Below the pieces are notes generated by a model. It had not been told where the DNA came from. It ran no database searches and was given only the letters and a program-made list of their open reading frames with translations. From Distichodus sexfasciatus (taxonomy: Eukaryota > Chordata > Actinopteri > Characiformes > Distichodontidae), in assembly GCA_032718565.1 (NCBI GenBank), contig JAVGVS010000043.1:1768580-1832579 (forward strand): a stretch of 64,000 bases of DNA, given 5' to 3'. Both the position numbers and the translations under genes were made by a program. Shown here in pieces: positions 11,818 through 25,500 of the stretch. How positions within the stretch are numbered: the stretch's first letter is position 1; each line of letters opens with the position of its first letter.

Positions 11818-14014
11818 TCAACTTGCAGCAGCGCGAGCCATCAAGTCCTCCAAAGCTTTGTCTTGGTCATTATTGTGCACTATCAAAACCTCTTTAATAG
11901 CATCTCTCTCAAAGCCCATCTCACCAAACCGTGACATCAGCTGCAGGAACTGCAGAGCCTATAAAAGAGGTTGAACAAGTAAAAAAAAAACTGTGATAGG
12001 AGTTTCCACTTAAATGAGATAATTTTACTGCATGTCATGTTGCTGTTTTCTCAACTTGACAACAGAAAATCTAATAATGCATAGTCCAAAATGTCATGAG
12101 AAGCTATTAGTTTTCCACAGAAGTAAGAAAATATATGAAATATTACACTTAACTAAATTGATTAAATATTTAAGTCTCAAAGAAGTGAAAGCACCAGCAA
12201 ATGCAGCAAAGACTTAGGCACTGTTGTGTATTTCTTAGTACCAGCATCTAAACAGACCTTTTCCTCTGAACACTGGTACATCTCCAAACACTCTTCCACA
12301 GCAGTAGCGTCAAAGCCTCGCTCACACAATCGACTGTGGACAAAAAGGTACTCTAGCACCTGTGGATGAACATAAACAACAAAGCATTTAAACAAGAAAC
12401 TGCAATGACAGCAGAATAAAAGGGACTTTGTCCCACCTTCTGGCTCTGTCTGGTTTTGTTTTTGCAACACCTGCTCACCTGTTCAACATTCTGCCCTTGC
12501 CTCTGCATGGCTTTGAGAACACCCTCATAAGAATAACCCATGCTGACTATGGTCTCCACACACTGTCGCTCACTGGGGGAAAGGCTGAGAAGTACATTGC
12601 TAGAAGGTGGTGTGTATGAGGGAGTGCTGGCTGCAGGAACAGGCTTTGACTATATGACAGAGAATACAAGAATCACTGAAAGTCATGGCAAATTCATTCA
12701 GCCTGCGAAGTGTAATCAGTCATAAATAAGGTGCAGCAGGGTAGAGAAACGGCCAAAAGAAATAAAACCTGACAGCAGAATCTGAGGTCAAATACCTGCT
12801 TTGGTGTTTCATTTTGATCACTGCCTTGAGCTTCAGCTGGAACACCAGAACTGGCGCATGGTGCTGATCTCAGCAGCAATGGTGGCGTACCATTGGGTAA
12901 ACTGCGAGGTGGGGCTGCTGGAAACAAGTTTGGAGGAGGATCTGAGGGCGACTCTCCTGGATCTGACAGCTTGGGGAAAGTCAGTGACCGAATGTTGCAG
13001 GGACGCTCACTGTCAATATAACCTCTGCCCCCCGGCTGCTCCAAGTCCAACAGTCCCACTAGGCCATTGGGTTTATGGAAGGTGGTCGCTTTGGCCTGCA
13101 GAGGTGGCGTGCTGCACTGCGAGCGAGGGTGTGGCTCCGAATGTGGTGGCTCGTGAGCTGAGACGGCTGAATGTGGCTGACTCTGCAGGATGCTGCGCAA
13201 CTCTTCTTTGTCATCCAGTGTTTTGAGCTCCAGCTTGTCAAAGGGGTCTTCTTCGCGTTCAAAGTCTGCCAGGTTGAGGCTCTGGGGGGCTGGGTTGTTG
13301 GGCGCAGGCTGTGCTGGCCCAAAGCTTGGAGCAGGGAGTGGGGTCAGGATGGCGTTGTGCCGGAGGCCTGCCAGGACGGGGTTCAGCGCAGGTGGGAGGA
13401 AGTCCTGTTCCTCAGCCTTTCCACTGGCCAATCCAGCATTAGTGTCCTGTGTGGAGTTCTGCCCATCTTTCTCAAACTCTGTTGCCTGTGACTCTGTAGG
13501 TTGTACCTCAGAAGCTTGTGCCTTTGCCAGCTCCTCTCCCCAGCGTACACTCAGCTTTTCCAGAGAGAAGTCATACTGTGAACGTGAATGTGTTAATTAC
13601 TAAATAAAATCTCATAAAATTATGATGTCTGTAACGTAAACATTTATGGTAATTTGTGTTCTTGACTAAGTTTTATGTTACTATGATTTAAATGTAATGC
13701 CCAAAACTTGTGTAAAATGCTAATTCTACATGAAACATATGATTTAGACTAACCTGCATGTCTGACAGCAACGAATGGCAGTCAGGCAAACAGAAGCCAA
13801 TGGGCAGACCCACTTTTGCCGGACAACGGAACTTGTCATTGAGCTTGAAAGGAACATCATCCAGGTAGCTAACGGGTCCTAAATGCAAGTTTTAAAGGCA
13901 GGGATAATGTCCAAATATGAATAAAGAGGTTTAAAAAATTTGATAAAGCAAAATGACATATTGAGGTGTCTCACCATTGTTGTGAGCATCTGACCCAGAC
14001 TTCCTCGCAGCCAT
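11818..14014 (-). CDS. ubap1: Ubiquitin-associated protein 1, ESCRT-I subunit
   Basis: Six coding exons on the minus strand are 14014-13975, 13878-13754, 13575-12796, 12649-12479, 12359-12258 and 11958-11818. They give 452 aa (human about 502). UBAP1 is an ESCRT-I subunit that delivers ubiquitinated membrane cargo to multivesicular bodies. The N-terminal UMA region (about residues 15-60) shows VSYLDDVPFKLNDKF and PAKVGLPIGFCLPDC. The middle has LADFEREEDPFDKLELKTLD. The C-terminal solenoid of UBA repeats (about 345-452) shows SPSERQCVETIVSMGYSYEG, LCERGFDA and IVHNNDQDKALEDLMARAAA. Exon 5 uses a weak donor (AAG|GTCTGT). The large third exon is less conserved and Pro/Ser-rich, as expected for a linker. 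Confidence 0.97.
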
Positions 14015-14077
14015 TTAGAGAATCTGTACAGGAAAAAAGTAATACATTCAAAGTATGTAACGCTTTACTGTCCTTAA

Positions 14078-14285
14078 TTATATGAATATATTTACATTTA
14101 TGGCCATTAGAACTTGTTTATCTAGAGAAACATAGATTGTCTAGCTACAGCGATAGTCTCTCTGGAATAACTCAGGGTTTAGTGCCTTTAGGTTGAAGGG
14201 CTCAATGGTGGTAGTGCTAGAGGCAATGCAGAACAAGACTTGAACCCACAATCTCTTGGTCTGCAACCACCACTCACCCATTCTC
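14078..14285 (-). repeat. tRNA-derived SINE, reversed
   Basis: On the minus strand it starts with a tRNA-like head containing GTTCAAGTC-type B-box sequence (plus-strand GACTTGAACCCACAATCTCT at about 14235). It continues to a body ending in TTTACATTTATGG near 14090. It lies in the ubap1 5' intron. Confidence 0.6.
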
Positions 14286-14986
14286 AATACATTTCAGGCT
14301 CAGTGTCATCTTTTTTTGCCTGTCTCCAATAAGCACAGTCTATGCATCACATGTTTGGTTTAGTCACTCTGTGACGATCGGCAACACGATCAATATCATA
14401 GCACCTGTCATCACCCGCAAAAATGATCGGCGTTTCAGGAAACAGTATTTACAACACCAAGTAAACCTCCAAGATCGCACTATGGCAACACAAAAACACA
14501 AGATACCTTGAGAAGCAAAGCCGCGCAACACATTCTTACGCATCAATTGTCATTTGTTTCAGGGACAGTCCTCTTTATGTTTAAGATTATATTTTAAGAG
14601 TTAAAACTGTTAATGTGCCCTATTACACACATAAGCTGTACGAGATTCAAATCAGAGGCTAGACTAACCAAGCAAGTTCCTCTTGGTCACTACATTTATT
14701 GTGAGCTTGCGTTTGATAGCTTTCAAGACCAATGACACTTCAACAGATAATTCATACAGAAGCAAAGGTTTCAGACGGTGTTCTTGAGGCCGACCGCAAG
14801 CTGTGTCAACTGTCTGAACGGTTGCCTTTCGAGCCGAAACCGAAGTCCAAAATCGACTAGCTAAGTAGCTAAACAGCTAACTAAAACGCAGACCAACACA
14901 GCCTAGCTAGGATAAGCAACAGTATCTAATATGCTTCCTCTGCCACCGCCCCTGTCACGAAATGTCATTTTATCATCATCAGTTAC

Positions 14987-15120
14987 CAAAATTGTCTCTG
15001 TCTTGCGTCCCAAGAAGTCTTCAGCCTTCTTCAAACATGCAACTTGCTATCAAGACTCTGGAATGACGAATATTATTGAAAACGAAATATGTTTCCTGCT
15101 TCATCGCGTGACGCCATCTT
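14987..15120 (-). promoter_or_regulatory. Putative ubap1 non-coding first exon with YY1 motif
   Basis: On the minus strand, AAGATGGCGTC (15120-15110) fits the YY1 motif often found at or just inside transcription starts. Downstream a donor TTTTG|GTAACT ends a possible exon at 14987. The ubap1 ATG exon has no clear promoter of its own, so a spliced 5'UTR from here is likely. This is inference without transcript data. Confidence 0.5.
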
Positions 15121-16079
15121 GGTTTGTTGCGCCTCCTCTTCGCTGGTTCCTGTTTTGAGGACACGCCCACTGCTGAATGACGCCAGTTTTAACCAATAAA
15201 TGTAGGGCGAATCGGTTTTCAGGCCGTTGAACCGCTCTGCACATGGGTTCAACACGGGTTGGAGTGTGTTATTATTAAGAAAAATAAAATCCCTCGTCCA
15301 ATCATGTGACTGAGTTGCGGTGTTACGTGTAATGCTAAGGGGTTTTAGTGAACGGAACAAAAACGCCTTTTTCTAACTAGGAAGTTAACACGTAACCAGT
15401 GGCCTCATTATTTCGGCTGGCACACGCCAACTGCAACTCGAAACTTAAAATGGGATGAGTTCTATTATTGGTTTTTAGGAAATGTTGAAAATTAGTGTTA
15501 CTGTAGTAATAGTCTTCATTAGTTCCAAACTACAGTTGACTTTTACTTATTCTGTCACAGGGCTATTTTTAACGATATTTTATTGACTACACGACTTTAT
15601 GACGACAATTCCATGACACTGATGTGTGTTAGGGTTGCCACCTAGGTCTGACCCAAAAAAAAAACAAAACAAACTGGACATTTCGCCGACCCGACCAATC
15701 ACTTGGCCTATAAGCGGAAACACATAATGAATAAATAGGACAGTTAATACTGCAACTTCTTAAAATAGAAAGATACTTAATAGTATCTTAGGAAATTTAT
15801 AGGGGTAAGGTGAAGGATGACAATAATCTTAAATATGATATTTTAGCAAGATCATCAATAAACAGAAGGTTATAATTGTATGTTGAATTTTTGAGTTTAT
15901 CATTTTGTAATGTTAATGCCAAACATATCACATAGTCCTAGTCACTAAAGACTTCTAATAGTTTAAAGAAAACATGCATACATTTTATTTCCTTCAGATG
16001 TCATTTTGGCTTCCCACCATTTTATATTTGTGGTTCAATTCATAATCTATTTATACTGTTAAGAATACTGCATCCTGAC

Positions 16080-16375
16080 TTGACAAACATGTTTAGCTCT
16101 ATGTCTGTCTTCCCTGTCTAGTCTAAAATGTATATTGTATATTGTCTGGTTTAAAATGTATATTGTTTAATGTATATTTTAGTATTTTTACTTATTTATT
16201 GTTTATTCCATGTGCCTAGTCGTGCCACTGCCTATTTATTCTCTGTTCTACTGTTCTTTGTTTGTTTGCACTGGAAATAACCTGGAGCCACGTCGTCTCG
16301 TCTCTCTATGTATCTGTACAGTATATAGCAGAGATGACAATAAAGTTGACTTTGACTTTGACTTGACTTATCAGT
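16080..16375 (+). mobile_element. LINE 3' end fragment
   Basis: AT-rich 3'UTR-like sequence ends in GATGACAATAAAGTTGACTT followed by TTGACTTTGAC-type short repeats. Nearly the same tail closes the longer LINE at 60.8 kb, so this is a heavily 5'-truncated insertion of the same family. It lies in the ubap1-ube2r2 intergenic space. Confidence 0.75.
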
Positions 16376-17798
16376 GTTTATTTTAATTCAATGTTTATTT
16401 AATCAATGGTCTAGGACATCCCATTACTAATGTCATATTGCTATGCACATGTCAAACTAGTGTTCCTCACAATTGGCTTTTTTAACATTATGTGAAGTAA
16501 TATTTGCATTTTTTTTTTAAACAAACAAAAAAAAAAGTAAAAAATCATCCTGCTGTCCTATTACAAAATGGAAAGTTGTCTTGGATGTAACAATGTGGTT
16601 TTGTGATGCTCTCACTGATGCTTCTGTTTCTTCCATCATTCCCTCTCGGTGTCCCAGCAGGCAAAATGAAGAATAGTATAGTGCATTTACCTGACAGCAG
16701 ACGACAATGCAAAGTGTTCCTCCTGCACTTCCAGGAAGGCTGAAGACATCTAACCTTGCAAAACTTCATCCTAGGGAGGTAGGATCACACCATTTTACCA
16801 TCAAGAACACAAGACACTTGACTTGCTGATAAACATTGGTCTTTAAACAGTAAGTTTAACCAAAGTACAACGTATAATATACATTATTTTAACTAAGGAA
16901 TTTACATTAGTGATAGCTGGTACAGATCGGCTTTGCTTGGACGCTTTGATGTTATACATTTGTGTGTTCCAAACTCATTTTTTCCTATTGAGAGTCAGAC
17001 TCTGATAAAAATCTAACTACATTACACGGACACGTTTCTCAGTCTTTGCCTAATTAGACTTCCACTTACGGTCACAATACATAGAAATGCTGAGGTGTGT
17101 AACTTATCAGTTCCATCCACGTCATTATTCGCACATAATAAGCATGATTTGGCCCGGATTTCACACTGGTCCCTAGCGGACTTCACATGGGCAGGAAAAC
17201 CATCATATTCCTCATTATGATTTCATACCAAAAGCGAATTCCAGACCTGAAATGAGCGCTGTCCGACTGCAAAACATTCGGGCTCAGCTCCGAGTCCGCT
17301 CAAGTATCGACGGAGTCCATTAATTCAAGGTAAATGTCTAAAACAAACACCACAGTATTGATCGATAAATTATTTTACCTAAGAATGACCTTTTCATCTC
17401 GAGCGTCTATGTTATTCAGAAACATTTCATCACTTCATAACTGATTGAAAAGAAAAACGATATAACGTTATGGCTAACGTTAGTTTTGTCTCTATCTCAG
17501 GTTACTTTTAGCCTCATGGCAAACTATTAGTAGTTTTATTAGTGATGTAACTTGGAGAGCAGCTAAACGGCTCAAGGCGAGTCTCGATTCCGAGTTACGT
17601 CGTCTCGACTCCCGGTCCTACTACATAAAACCTGGATGCTAGATATGTAGAATATTCTTAAGAAACATTATTGTGAACTTTTGCCATATTAACCCACGTT
17701 GGTCTTCGATAATCATCTACGAACACTCAGTCCAGCATCGCTATGATTTGATTGACATTATAAAAATGTAGTCGTAAATATATAGACTCTATACGGAT

Positions 17799-17816
17799 CC
17801 TAACCCTAACCCTAAC
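17799..17816. repeat. Interstitial telomere-like repeat
   Basis: CCTAACCCTAACCCTAAC is three units of the vertebrate telomere repeat (C-rich strand), between ubap1 and ube2r2. It is too short for a true interstitial telomere block. Confidence 0.75.
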
Positions 17817-17949
17817 AGAAAACGTAGCCTAGGGGGCCATGTACACCTTAATCTGCCCCTGTCTATTACAATCTGTTTTTGTCTGTGTCAAATACATACT
17901 GTATATTTACTTTTATGGCATTTATCATATACTAAGACATCTTCTATTT

Positions 17950-18065
17950 ACAGGGAGAGTCCCTGGAGTGGTTTGGGCTGCTCAGGGGCCCAGTCGTGGT
18001 AGTTCTTGCAGTAGGCTTTGAACCTACGACCTTTTGGTATCTTACCACTAGATCACCTCCACGCA
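17950..18065 (-). repeat. tRNA-derived SINE fragment, reversed
   Basis: The plus strand has GGCTTTGAACCTACGACC followed by TCTTACCACTAGATCACC, which reads on the minus strand as an A box (GTGATCTAGTGGTAAGA) and a B box. It is truncated. Confidence 0.65.
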
Positions 18066-18402
18066 GAGTAACTCACCAGTATAGAGTTAACAACGTGCAT
18101 AAGTTTTCTTCTTAAGAAAAAACTGCAACCCGTTTGCTCTCATCAAAAATCGTTGACCAGCAAGTCAAGCCTCAGTCCATCTCGAATAAGTATTGTCACT
18201 TCGATGAGTTTTAAGTAGTATGTTAATGAGGGGGAAATGGCAAAACTAATGTTCACTTCAATTCTCTTTTCAATATTTTGATGCAAAATTGTTCATTTTG
18301 ATCATTTGCTGTCCTCAAAAGTTCGGTTAACATGCGCACTTAAATGTACACAATATATATCTATATTATTATATTATGGAATGGAACGATCTGGTCGTAT
18401 GT

Positions 18403-18435
18403 TGACGTCATGACGCACCGAACGCCATGACGTCA
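18403..18435 (+). promoter_or_regulatory. Two perfect CRE sites in the putative ube2r2 promoter
   Basis: TGACGTCA occurs at 18403-18410 and again at 18428-18435, 25 bp apart start to start, just upstream of the CpG-richer DNA at 18.4-19.0 kb. TGACGTCA is the full palindromic CREB/ATF site. A putative non-coding exon (from about 18.5 kb, donor AAG|GTAACG at 19103/19104) splices to the acceptor at 19569 before the ube2r2 ATG. The assignment to ube2r2 is by position and strand. Confidence 0.6.
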
Positions 18436-19589
18436 GCACGTACGGCGATAACCGGAAGCATCGATAGGGTGATTGTTTAGGAACGGCGAAAGGGATTTTT
18501 ACCTGTGGAGTGCGTTTATCGCACTATTCTGTGCTCTCAGCACGCTTTATTTTGCGGAAGAATAATTAAGGACGTCTCCGCTTATTCAGTTAAAACAACT
18601 GTGTGGAAACAGACTTTTTCCTCGGCCTTATATTTTACATAAGAGCACTGGATTTGAAAGCAGCTAATGCTAAGCTAACTGAATGTAAACAACCGCTTGA
18701 TCAGCTGTGCGGACGCAGATACGCGGGCGGATCGGAAAGATGCGGTGATGACAACGAACAATTCTATCTGAGAGACACAATCCGCACCGACAGGCCGATT
18801 TTGTCGTTATTATTTAGCACAGAAAGAGAAATTTAGGGCCAACGTTGCTGAGAACGCCTCCCTCCCCTCACCACCTCCTCCTCCTCCTCCTCGGAGAAGC
18901 AACTCGGGCACTTGGCTTTTCTGCTGTAGCTGCGGACTGTCACACTGTCACCCCGCGTCTCTGTTCCAAAAGCTCAACAGAAACGAGCTTTTTAAAAGAT
19001 TAGATTAGACTTTAAACTGTCTCCTGTTCTCATAAAAGAAAAGTTCATGAGGAAGGAAGTTTGATCAACCCGAATACTATTCACTGGGAAGGTTGAACAT
19101 AAGGTAACGCACCAACTACGCGAAACTTGTTTTTGTCAAGTGACCAGCCATGAAAACACGTGATTTGATCCATAAGAAGGAGTTCTTTAATTAAATAATG
19201 TTGTATAGGTGTGTGAAGAACTTTTTACAGAAAAGAATGTAGTATGTGAAGCACCATTTATGGCGTGACAACTAGGGGGAAAAAGCTCGGTCATTGGTTC
19301 AGCACTTTTGAGTCGGTTATAAATATAAATAACCTTCCAAAATCAAGGGAATGATGAAAACTGAGAAATAGTTTTACAAACATTTTAAACAATAAATTTG
19401 TGTTGCTTTTGCTATTAAGGTTTATTTATTTATAATCAAATGAAATGCATTTTTTGCTACGAGAATAAGTGCTTCTTACTGTTCTAATCATTTTACTGGT
19501 TTGCAAATGTGATTATAGGATTTTTGCATGTAGGAAAATAAGTTTACCTTTTGGCCTTTTTGTTCTTAGTGAAGAAGAAACAAACTGTC

Positions 19590-22500
19590 ATGGCACATCA
19601 GCAGATGCCCAGCTCCCAGAAGGCCCTCATGCTGGAGCTGAAGTCACTACAGGAGGAGCCAGTGGAGGGCTTTCGCATAACGCTGGTGGAGGAGACTGAC
19701 CTGTACAACTGGGAAGTGGCGATCTTTGGACCCCCAAACACACATTATGAAGGGGGCTACTTTAAGGTCAGTTCCACCAAAGGTGTGTGTAATCAAATCA
19801 GTTGACAGCGTAACATTTACGGAGTTGGCCCAGTGATCGGAAAGTTGCTATGTCAAGTCCCAGACCATTAAAGGTACCACTGAGGTACTCGTGACCAGAA
19901 TACGTCCCCAAGCACTGCTCCCCAGGCGCTGCCAAATCAAATGCTGTGGTGTGGTCACAATGACAAATAATCACTCTTGTTACTCAAATAAAAAGAAAGT
20001 TGGTGTATGTCATAAGTGAAATGGTTTGTGTTAAGAAACTTTAGGTGAGGTTTTATTGCATTAAATTAAATACCAGGCCATTTTTCCACATTAACTTAAT
20101 AAGTGTAAATCAGGTTAAATCAATTCAATAAAAAGATGTAAATCACCTTTACACTGAAATTTACCAGGACCTGACAAATGGATCACTGAACTGCCGGATG
20201 TCATTTAGAGAAAGGGCATAATATTTACTAGATAAGAAATCTCTGTGCTAACATGCAATAATTGATCATCTTAGAAAGACTTGCTCAGTTGGCCCGTCTT
20301 ACCAAAATGAAAAAAACTGGAGCTGTATGTCGCCCTGCTGTGTCTTGATTCAAATAGAAGTTATTTATTCTTTTGCCATGTTGTTGAACTGATTTGTCTG
20401 TTTATTTCTACATTTCACCTCTGTCAAGCGATCTGATCCTTATATAGTTATTTATAACTCTGACAGTTATAAATGGCACCTCAGTGGAAGAGCTGTATAA
20501 AGAGAAGGACTAGCAGGTCTCTCTCAAGCTTGCTATCACTGCATGTTATGAATGATTAAAACATTTTTTAAGTGGTCTGTAAATTGAGACTGAAGTTAAA
20601 GTGAAGTCAGGGTAGTAGTTTGCCGTGATGATGCCATAGACTCTAAAACGGTCGATGAAATATAATATTACACCATATTAACTGTCACTGGCAATGAATG
20701 TCCACATTAGTCAAAGCAGAGCAGCAGTCTCATAGACTCAAGAGCGTCTCTGTCCTTCCACAAGTAATCTTGTAATGTTTAAAATGGTCCCTGTGAGGCT
20801 AAAGTGGGGCAAAGTTCTGAGATGTGGGCAGTTCTGAATGCTTGAAGACTGATAGCAGTATCTGCAGAGGAGCAGACTTGTGCTCCTCCCATAGTAAATA
20901 AAATATGTAGAGATGCCTTTTTGTCAAGAGGAAGTGCACCCGTTGTATTATCAGAGTATCACCATGTACGTCATTGTTACGCACATAAACATTTTTCAGC
21001 CCTTTTCTGATTGATTCAGGATTTGTATTTACTTTGGACATTGATGGTTGGACAAACCCAGAATAAATTAGATTTTGTTTTGATTAAGGACAATATGTTG
21101 TTCACTAAAAACTGATGCTTGATCACATTGGAAAATGAGGCTAAAATGTTTGTTTACACACTGTTTAACACTCTTTAGTCTCTGGGTAATAGAGTGCAGA
21201 GGTGAAAAAAGTACTGAAAAATTGTAATTAAGTAAAAGTATCTTTACTTAGCTTAAATTCTACTCAAGTAAAAATACCCATCTAAAAATCTATGCAAGTA
21301 AAAGTAAAAAAGTACTTAATTTAAAATTTACTTTGAGTAAAAGTTACTTAGTTACTTTCAATTACTTCATGTAAAAAAGGACTAGTCATAAATCCAAAAC
21401 AGCACTAGTTGTTTTTAATCAACTTTTAGGCGGTATAATGTACAAACCTTGTTCAGACCACCCCATAAAACATTTTCAAGTACAAGTGGCATAAGTTTAT
21501 GGAGAGAATTTAGTGTCAATATTATCGAAATAAATATCACAACATTCACAAATATATTTCTTGATTCAGCAACAAAAGTAATAACAAGATTCACAAAGAT
21601 CATTTCTGACTTACAAATAAATGTAGCACCAGTCACAAATGCTTTTCTCGACTCAAAAAAATGTTACACGATGCACAAAGGTCAGTGCAGTTACATTCAC
21701 AAACCGATAAACGTTGATGTGATTTTGCAAAAATTTTTGTGTGGTGGTGACTGAGTCAAACCTGAACATTCTCTGGTCAATCGTACAGTTCCTTCCAAGA
21801 GACCACTACAATGCGTGAATGTAGCGCAGTGTTGTCAACATTAAATCATACTCTCTTCAGTTGATGTGATTGGCTGTAAACTTTGGTGACATATGATAGG
21901 CTACCTTTTGAAAAAACACATTTGTGCATCGAGCGCTGTCAGGGAGTTCTGAATAAATGTAGGGGTATTCACAAATATATATGGTGGTTTATAAATGCAG
22001 GTTTATCGGTTTGTGAAAAAATGTAACTGCACTGACATTTGAATCGAGAAAGGTATTTGTGAATATTGTTACATTTATTTGTAAGTCGTAAATTATCTTT
22101 GTGAATCTTGTTACATTTGTTGCTGAATCAAGAAATATATTTGTGAATGGTGTGATATTTATTCAATAATATTGACACTAAGTTCTCTCCATATAAGTTG
22201 CATAACCAAACTCAAAGTGTCCGGGACACTCACATTTTAAAGACAACTGAGCGATTCCATAGTAACACTGTGTAACACTTTTATAGAAAATATAATTGAC
22301 AAATTAACTGCATAATGTTTACAACCTGTCGAGAGGTATAATGTGCAAACTACCTCTTGCTTGGCACCAGCCATCATCCAACGATAGGCTACATTACAAT
22401 AGTGGGAATGCCGCGCGCGAACGCCCACGCAATTTCCGTTCAGTTCAGGCGGATTGGGTTTTTTTTCCTTCCGCATTTCATTTTTTACTCAGTAACGGGG

Positions 22501-25500
22501 GGGTTTTCCAATGTAGCGAAGTAAAATACTTGGGTCAAAATGTACTTGAGTAAAAGTCAAATGACCTATTTCAAAAACTACTTAAAAAATTACAAATTAC
22601 TCACAAAAACTACCCAATTACAGTAACGTGAGTAAATTCGTTACTTTCCACTTGAGTGAATGCTGGGCAGATGATGGCAGTCCTGCTTTGAGATCACAGC
22701 ACACAGGTTCACAGAAACCCTAGATGTAGTTAACGTGACCGTCACATATACACTACCAGTCAAAAGTTTGGACACACCTTCCCGTTCAATGTTTTTTCTT
22801 TATTTTCATTACTATTTACATTGTAGATTCTCACTAAAGGCATCAAAACTATGAATGAACACATATGGAATTATGTAGTAAACAAAAAGTGTGAAATAAC
22901 CCAAAACATGTTTTATATTTTACATTCTTGAAAATAACCACCCTTTGTTTTGATCACTGCTTTGCACACTCTTGGCGTTCTCTTGATGAGCTTCATGAAG
23001 TAGTCACTTGAAATGGTTGTCACTGCACAGGTGTGCCTTGTCAGGGTTCATTTGTGGAATTTCTTGCCTTCTTAATGGGGTTGGGACCATCATTTGTGTT
23101 GCGCAGAACTCAGGTTGGTACACAGCTGACAGCCCTATTTCACAATTGTTAGAATTCATATTATGGCAGGAACCAATCACCTTAGTAAAAAGAAATGACA
23201 GTCCATCATTACCTTAAGAAATGAAGGTCAGTCAGTCCAGAAAATTACTTTGAATGTGTCCCTAAGTGCAGTCGCAAAAACCATCAAGCGCTACGACGAA
23301 ACTGGCTCACATGAGGACCGCCCCAGGAAAGGAAGGCCAAGAGTCACCTCTGCTGAGGATAAATTCATCCGAGTCAGCACCTCAGATCAGTGTCCAGCTA
23401 AATGCCACACAGAGTTCTAGTAGCAGACACTTCAGAGGACACTGTGCGAATCAGGCCTTTATGGTCAAATAGCTGCTAGGAAACCTCTACTAAGGAAAGG
23501 CAAGAAGCAGAGGAGATTTCTTTGGGCCAGGAAACACATGGAATGGACATTAGACCAGTGGAAATCTGTGCTTTGGTCTGATGAGTCCAAATTTGAGATC
23601 TTTGGTTCCACCCGCTGTGTGTTTGTGCAATGCAGAAAAGGTGAACGGATGGTCTCTACATGCATGCGTGAAGCATGGAGGAGGAGGTGTGATGGTGTGG
23701 GGTTGCTTTGCTGGTGACATTGTTGGGGATTTATTCAAAACTGAAGGCACACTGAACCAGCATGGCTACCACAGCATCCTGCAGCGACATGCCATCCCAT
23801 CCGGTTTGCTTTTACTTGGACCATCATTCATTTTTCAACAGGACAGTGACCCGAAACACACCTCCAGGCTGTGTAAGGGCTATTTGACCAAGAAGGAGAG
23901 TGATGGAGTGCTGCGCCAGATGGCCTGGCCTCCACAGTCACCTGACCTAAATCCAGTCGAGGTGGGTTGGGATGAGATGGACCGTAGAGTGAAGGCAAAA
24001 GGGCCAACAAGTGCTCAGCATCTCTGGGAACTCCTTCAAGACTATTGGAAAACCATTTCAGGTCACTCATGAAGCTCATCGAGAGAATGCCAAGAGTGTG
24101 CAAAGCAGTGATCAAAGAAAATGGTGGCTATTTTCAAGAATCTAAGATATAAAACATGTTTTGGGTTATTTCACACTTTTTTTGTTTACTACATAATTTC
24201 ATATGTGTTCATTCATAGTTTTGATGCCTTCAGTGAGAATCTACAATGTAAATAATGATAATAAAGAATAAAACATTGAATGGGAAGGTGTGTCCAAACA
24301 TTTGACTGGTAGTGTGCATTACAGTATAGAGCATATACTACTATGGACATGAGGTCTGAAAATATTCACTGTGGCTTAGTGGTAGGATAAGTCTTTAAGC
24401 ACCTAGTGGTCATGGGTTCAAGTCTGACTGTGTCCTACCTCCAGCATTACCAGCACTAGACTTGACCCCAAGTTAATGATGGCATAAATCACCTCTGAAT
24501 AGGCTAAGTATTGATTGATACTTAAATCACTTTTGTAGTGGTTGTCTGAGTGACTGAAACACTTGTTGGCGACCTTAAGATTTGAGGGTTTGAACTCTGG
24601 GAGAGCCTTAAACTATACCTTAAACACTGAGACGTGCCCTTAACCCCAAATTGCCCCAGGGTGACTGTCACTGTTAATAAGACATGAAAATCGCAGTGAA
24701 TAAATGCTGTAAATGTTAACGCTTATGAGGTTTTAATTTTTAAAGAAGTTATTGTGCTTAACATTCTACCATTTAAATGATAGTTTGCACACAACCAATG
24801 GGTATGTAATGTACAAAGAAATGTGTTGTATCTGATATGCTTGTGTTTCTTTAGGCACATATAAAGTTCCCTATGGACTATCCATACTCGCCACCAACCT
24901 TCCGTTTTCTTACCAAGATGTGGCATCCGAACATATACGAGGTGACCGAAACAACATAACTTGCATTACTTAGAATGATATTATTGACATTACTTAGGAT
25001 GTTATCTCTGTATGATAATGGGTAATGTCTGTGTCAACTTCAGAATGGCGATGTTTGCATTTCCATCCTTCACCCTCCGGTGGACGACCCACAGAGTGGA
25101 GAGTTGCCATCAGAGAGGTGGAATCCCACGCAGAACGTCAGGTATCACATAATTCTATCCAACACTGCATATATTGTTGTTTAAATATTAATTGTTACCC
25201 GTTTATCGTTAATTGTTATCTGCCGAGCAGGAAATACAACTACATCATAGCGAATTTAATGGGTTTTTTTGTTTATTAGGACTATCCTGCTAAGTGTGAT
25301 CTCCCTGCTAAACGAGCCCAACACCTTTTCTCCGGCTAATGTGGATGCTTCAGTCATGTTCCGCAAATGGAAAGACAGCAAGGGAAAGGATAAAGAGTAT
25401 GCAGAAATCATCAGGTACAAATGGTTAGGGTTAGGGTTTTCAAACAATTCAGTTCTACTGTCTTTCACTAGCTAGAGCTCATTTCCACTAGCAGGTCTAG

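Noticed and set aside
12801..13603. Plus-strand frames of 100-140 codons over ubap1 exon 3
   Set aside because: They are antisense to a well-supported conserved exon and resemble no family.
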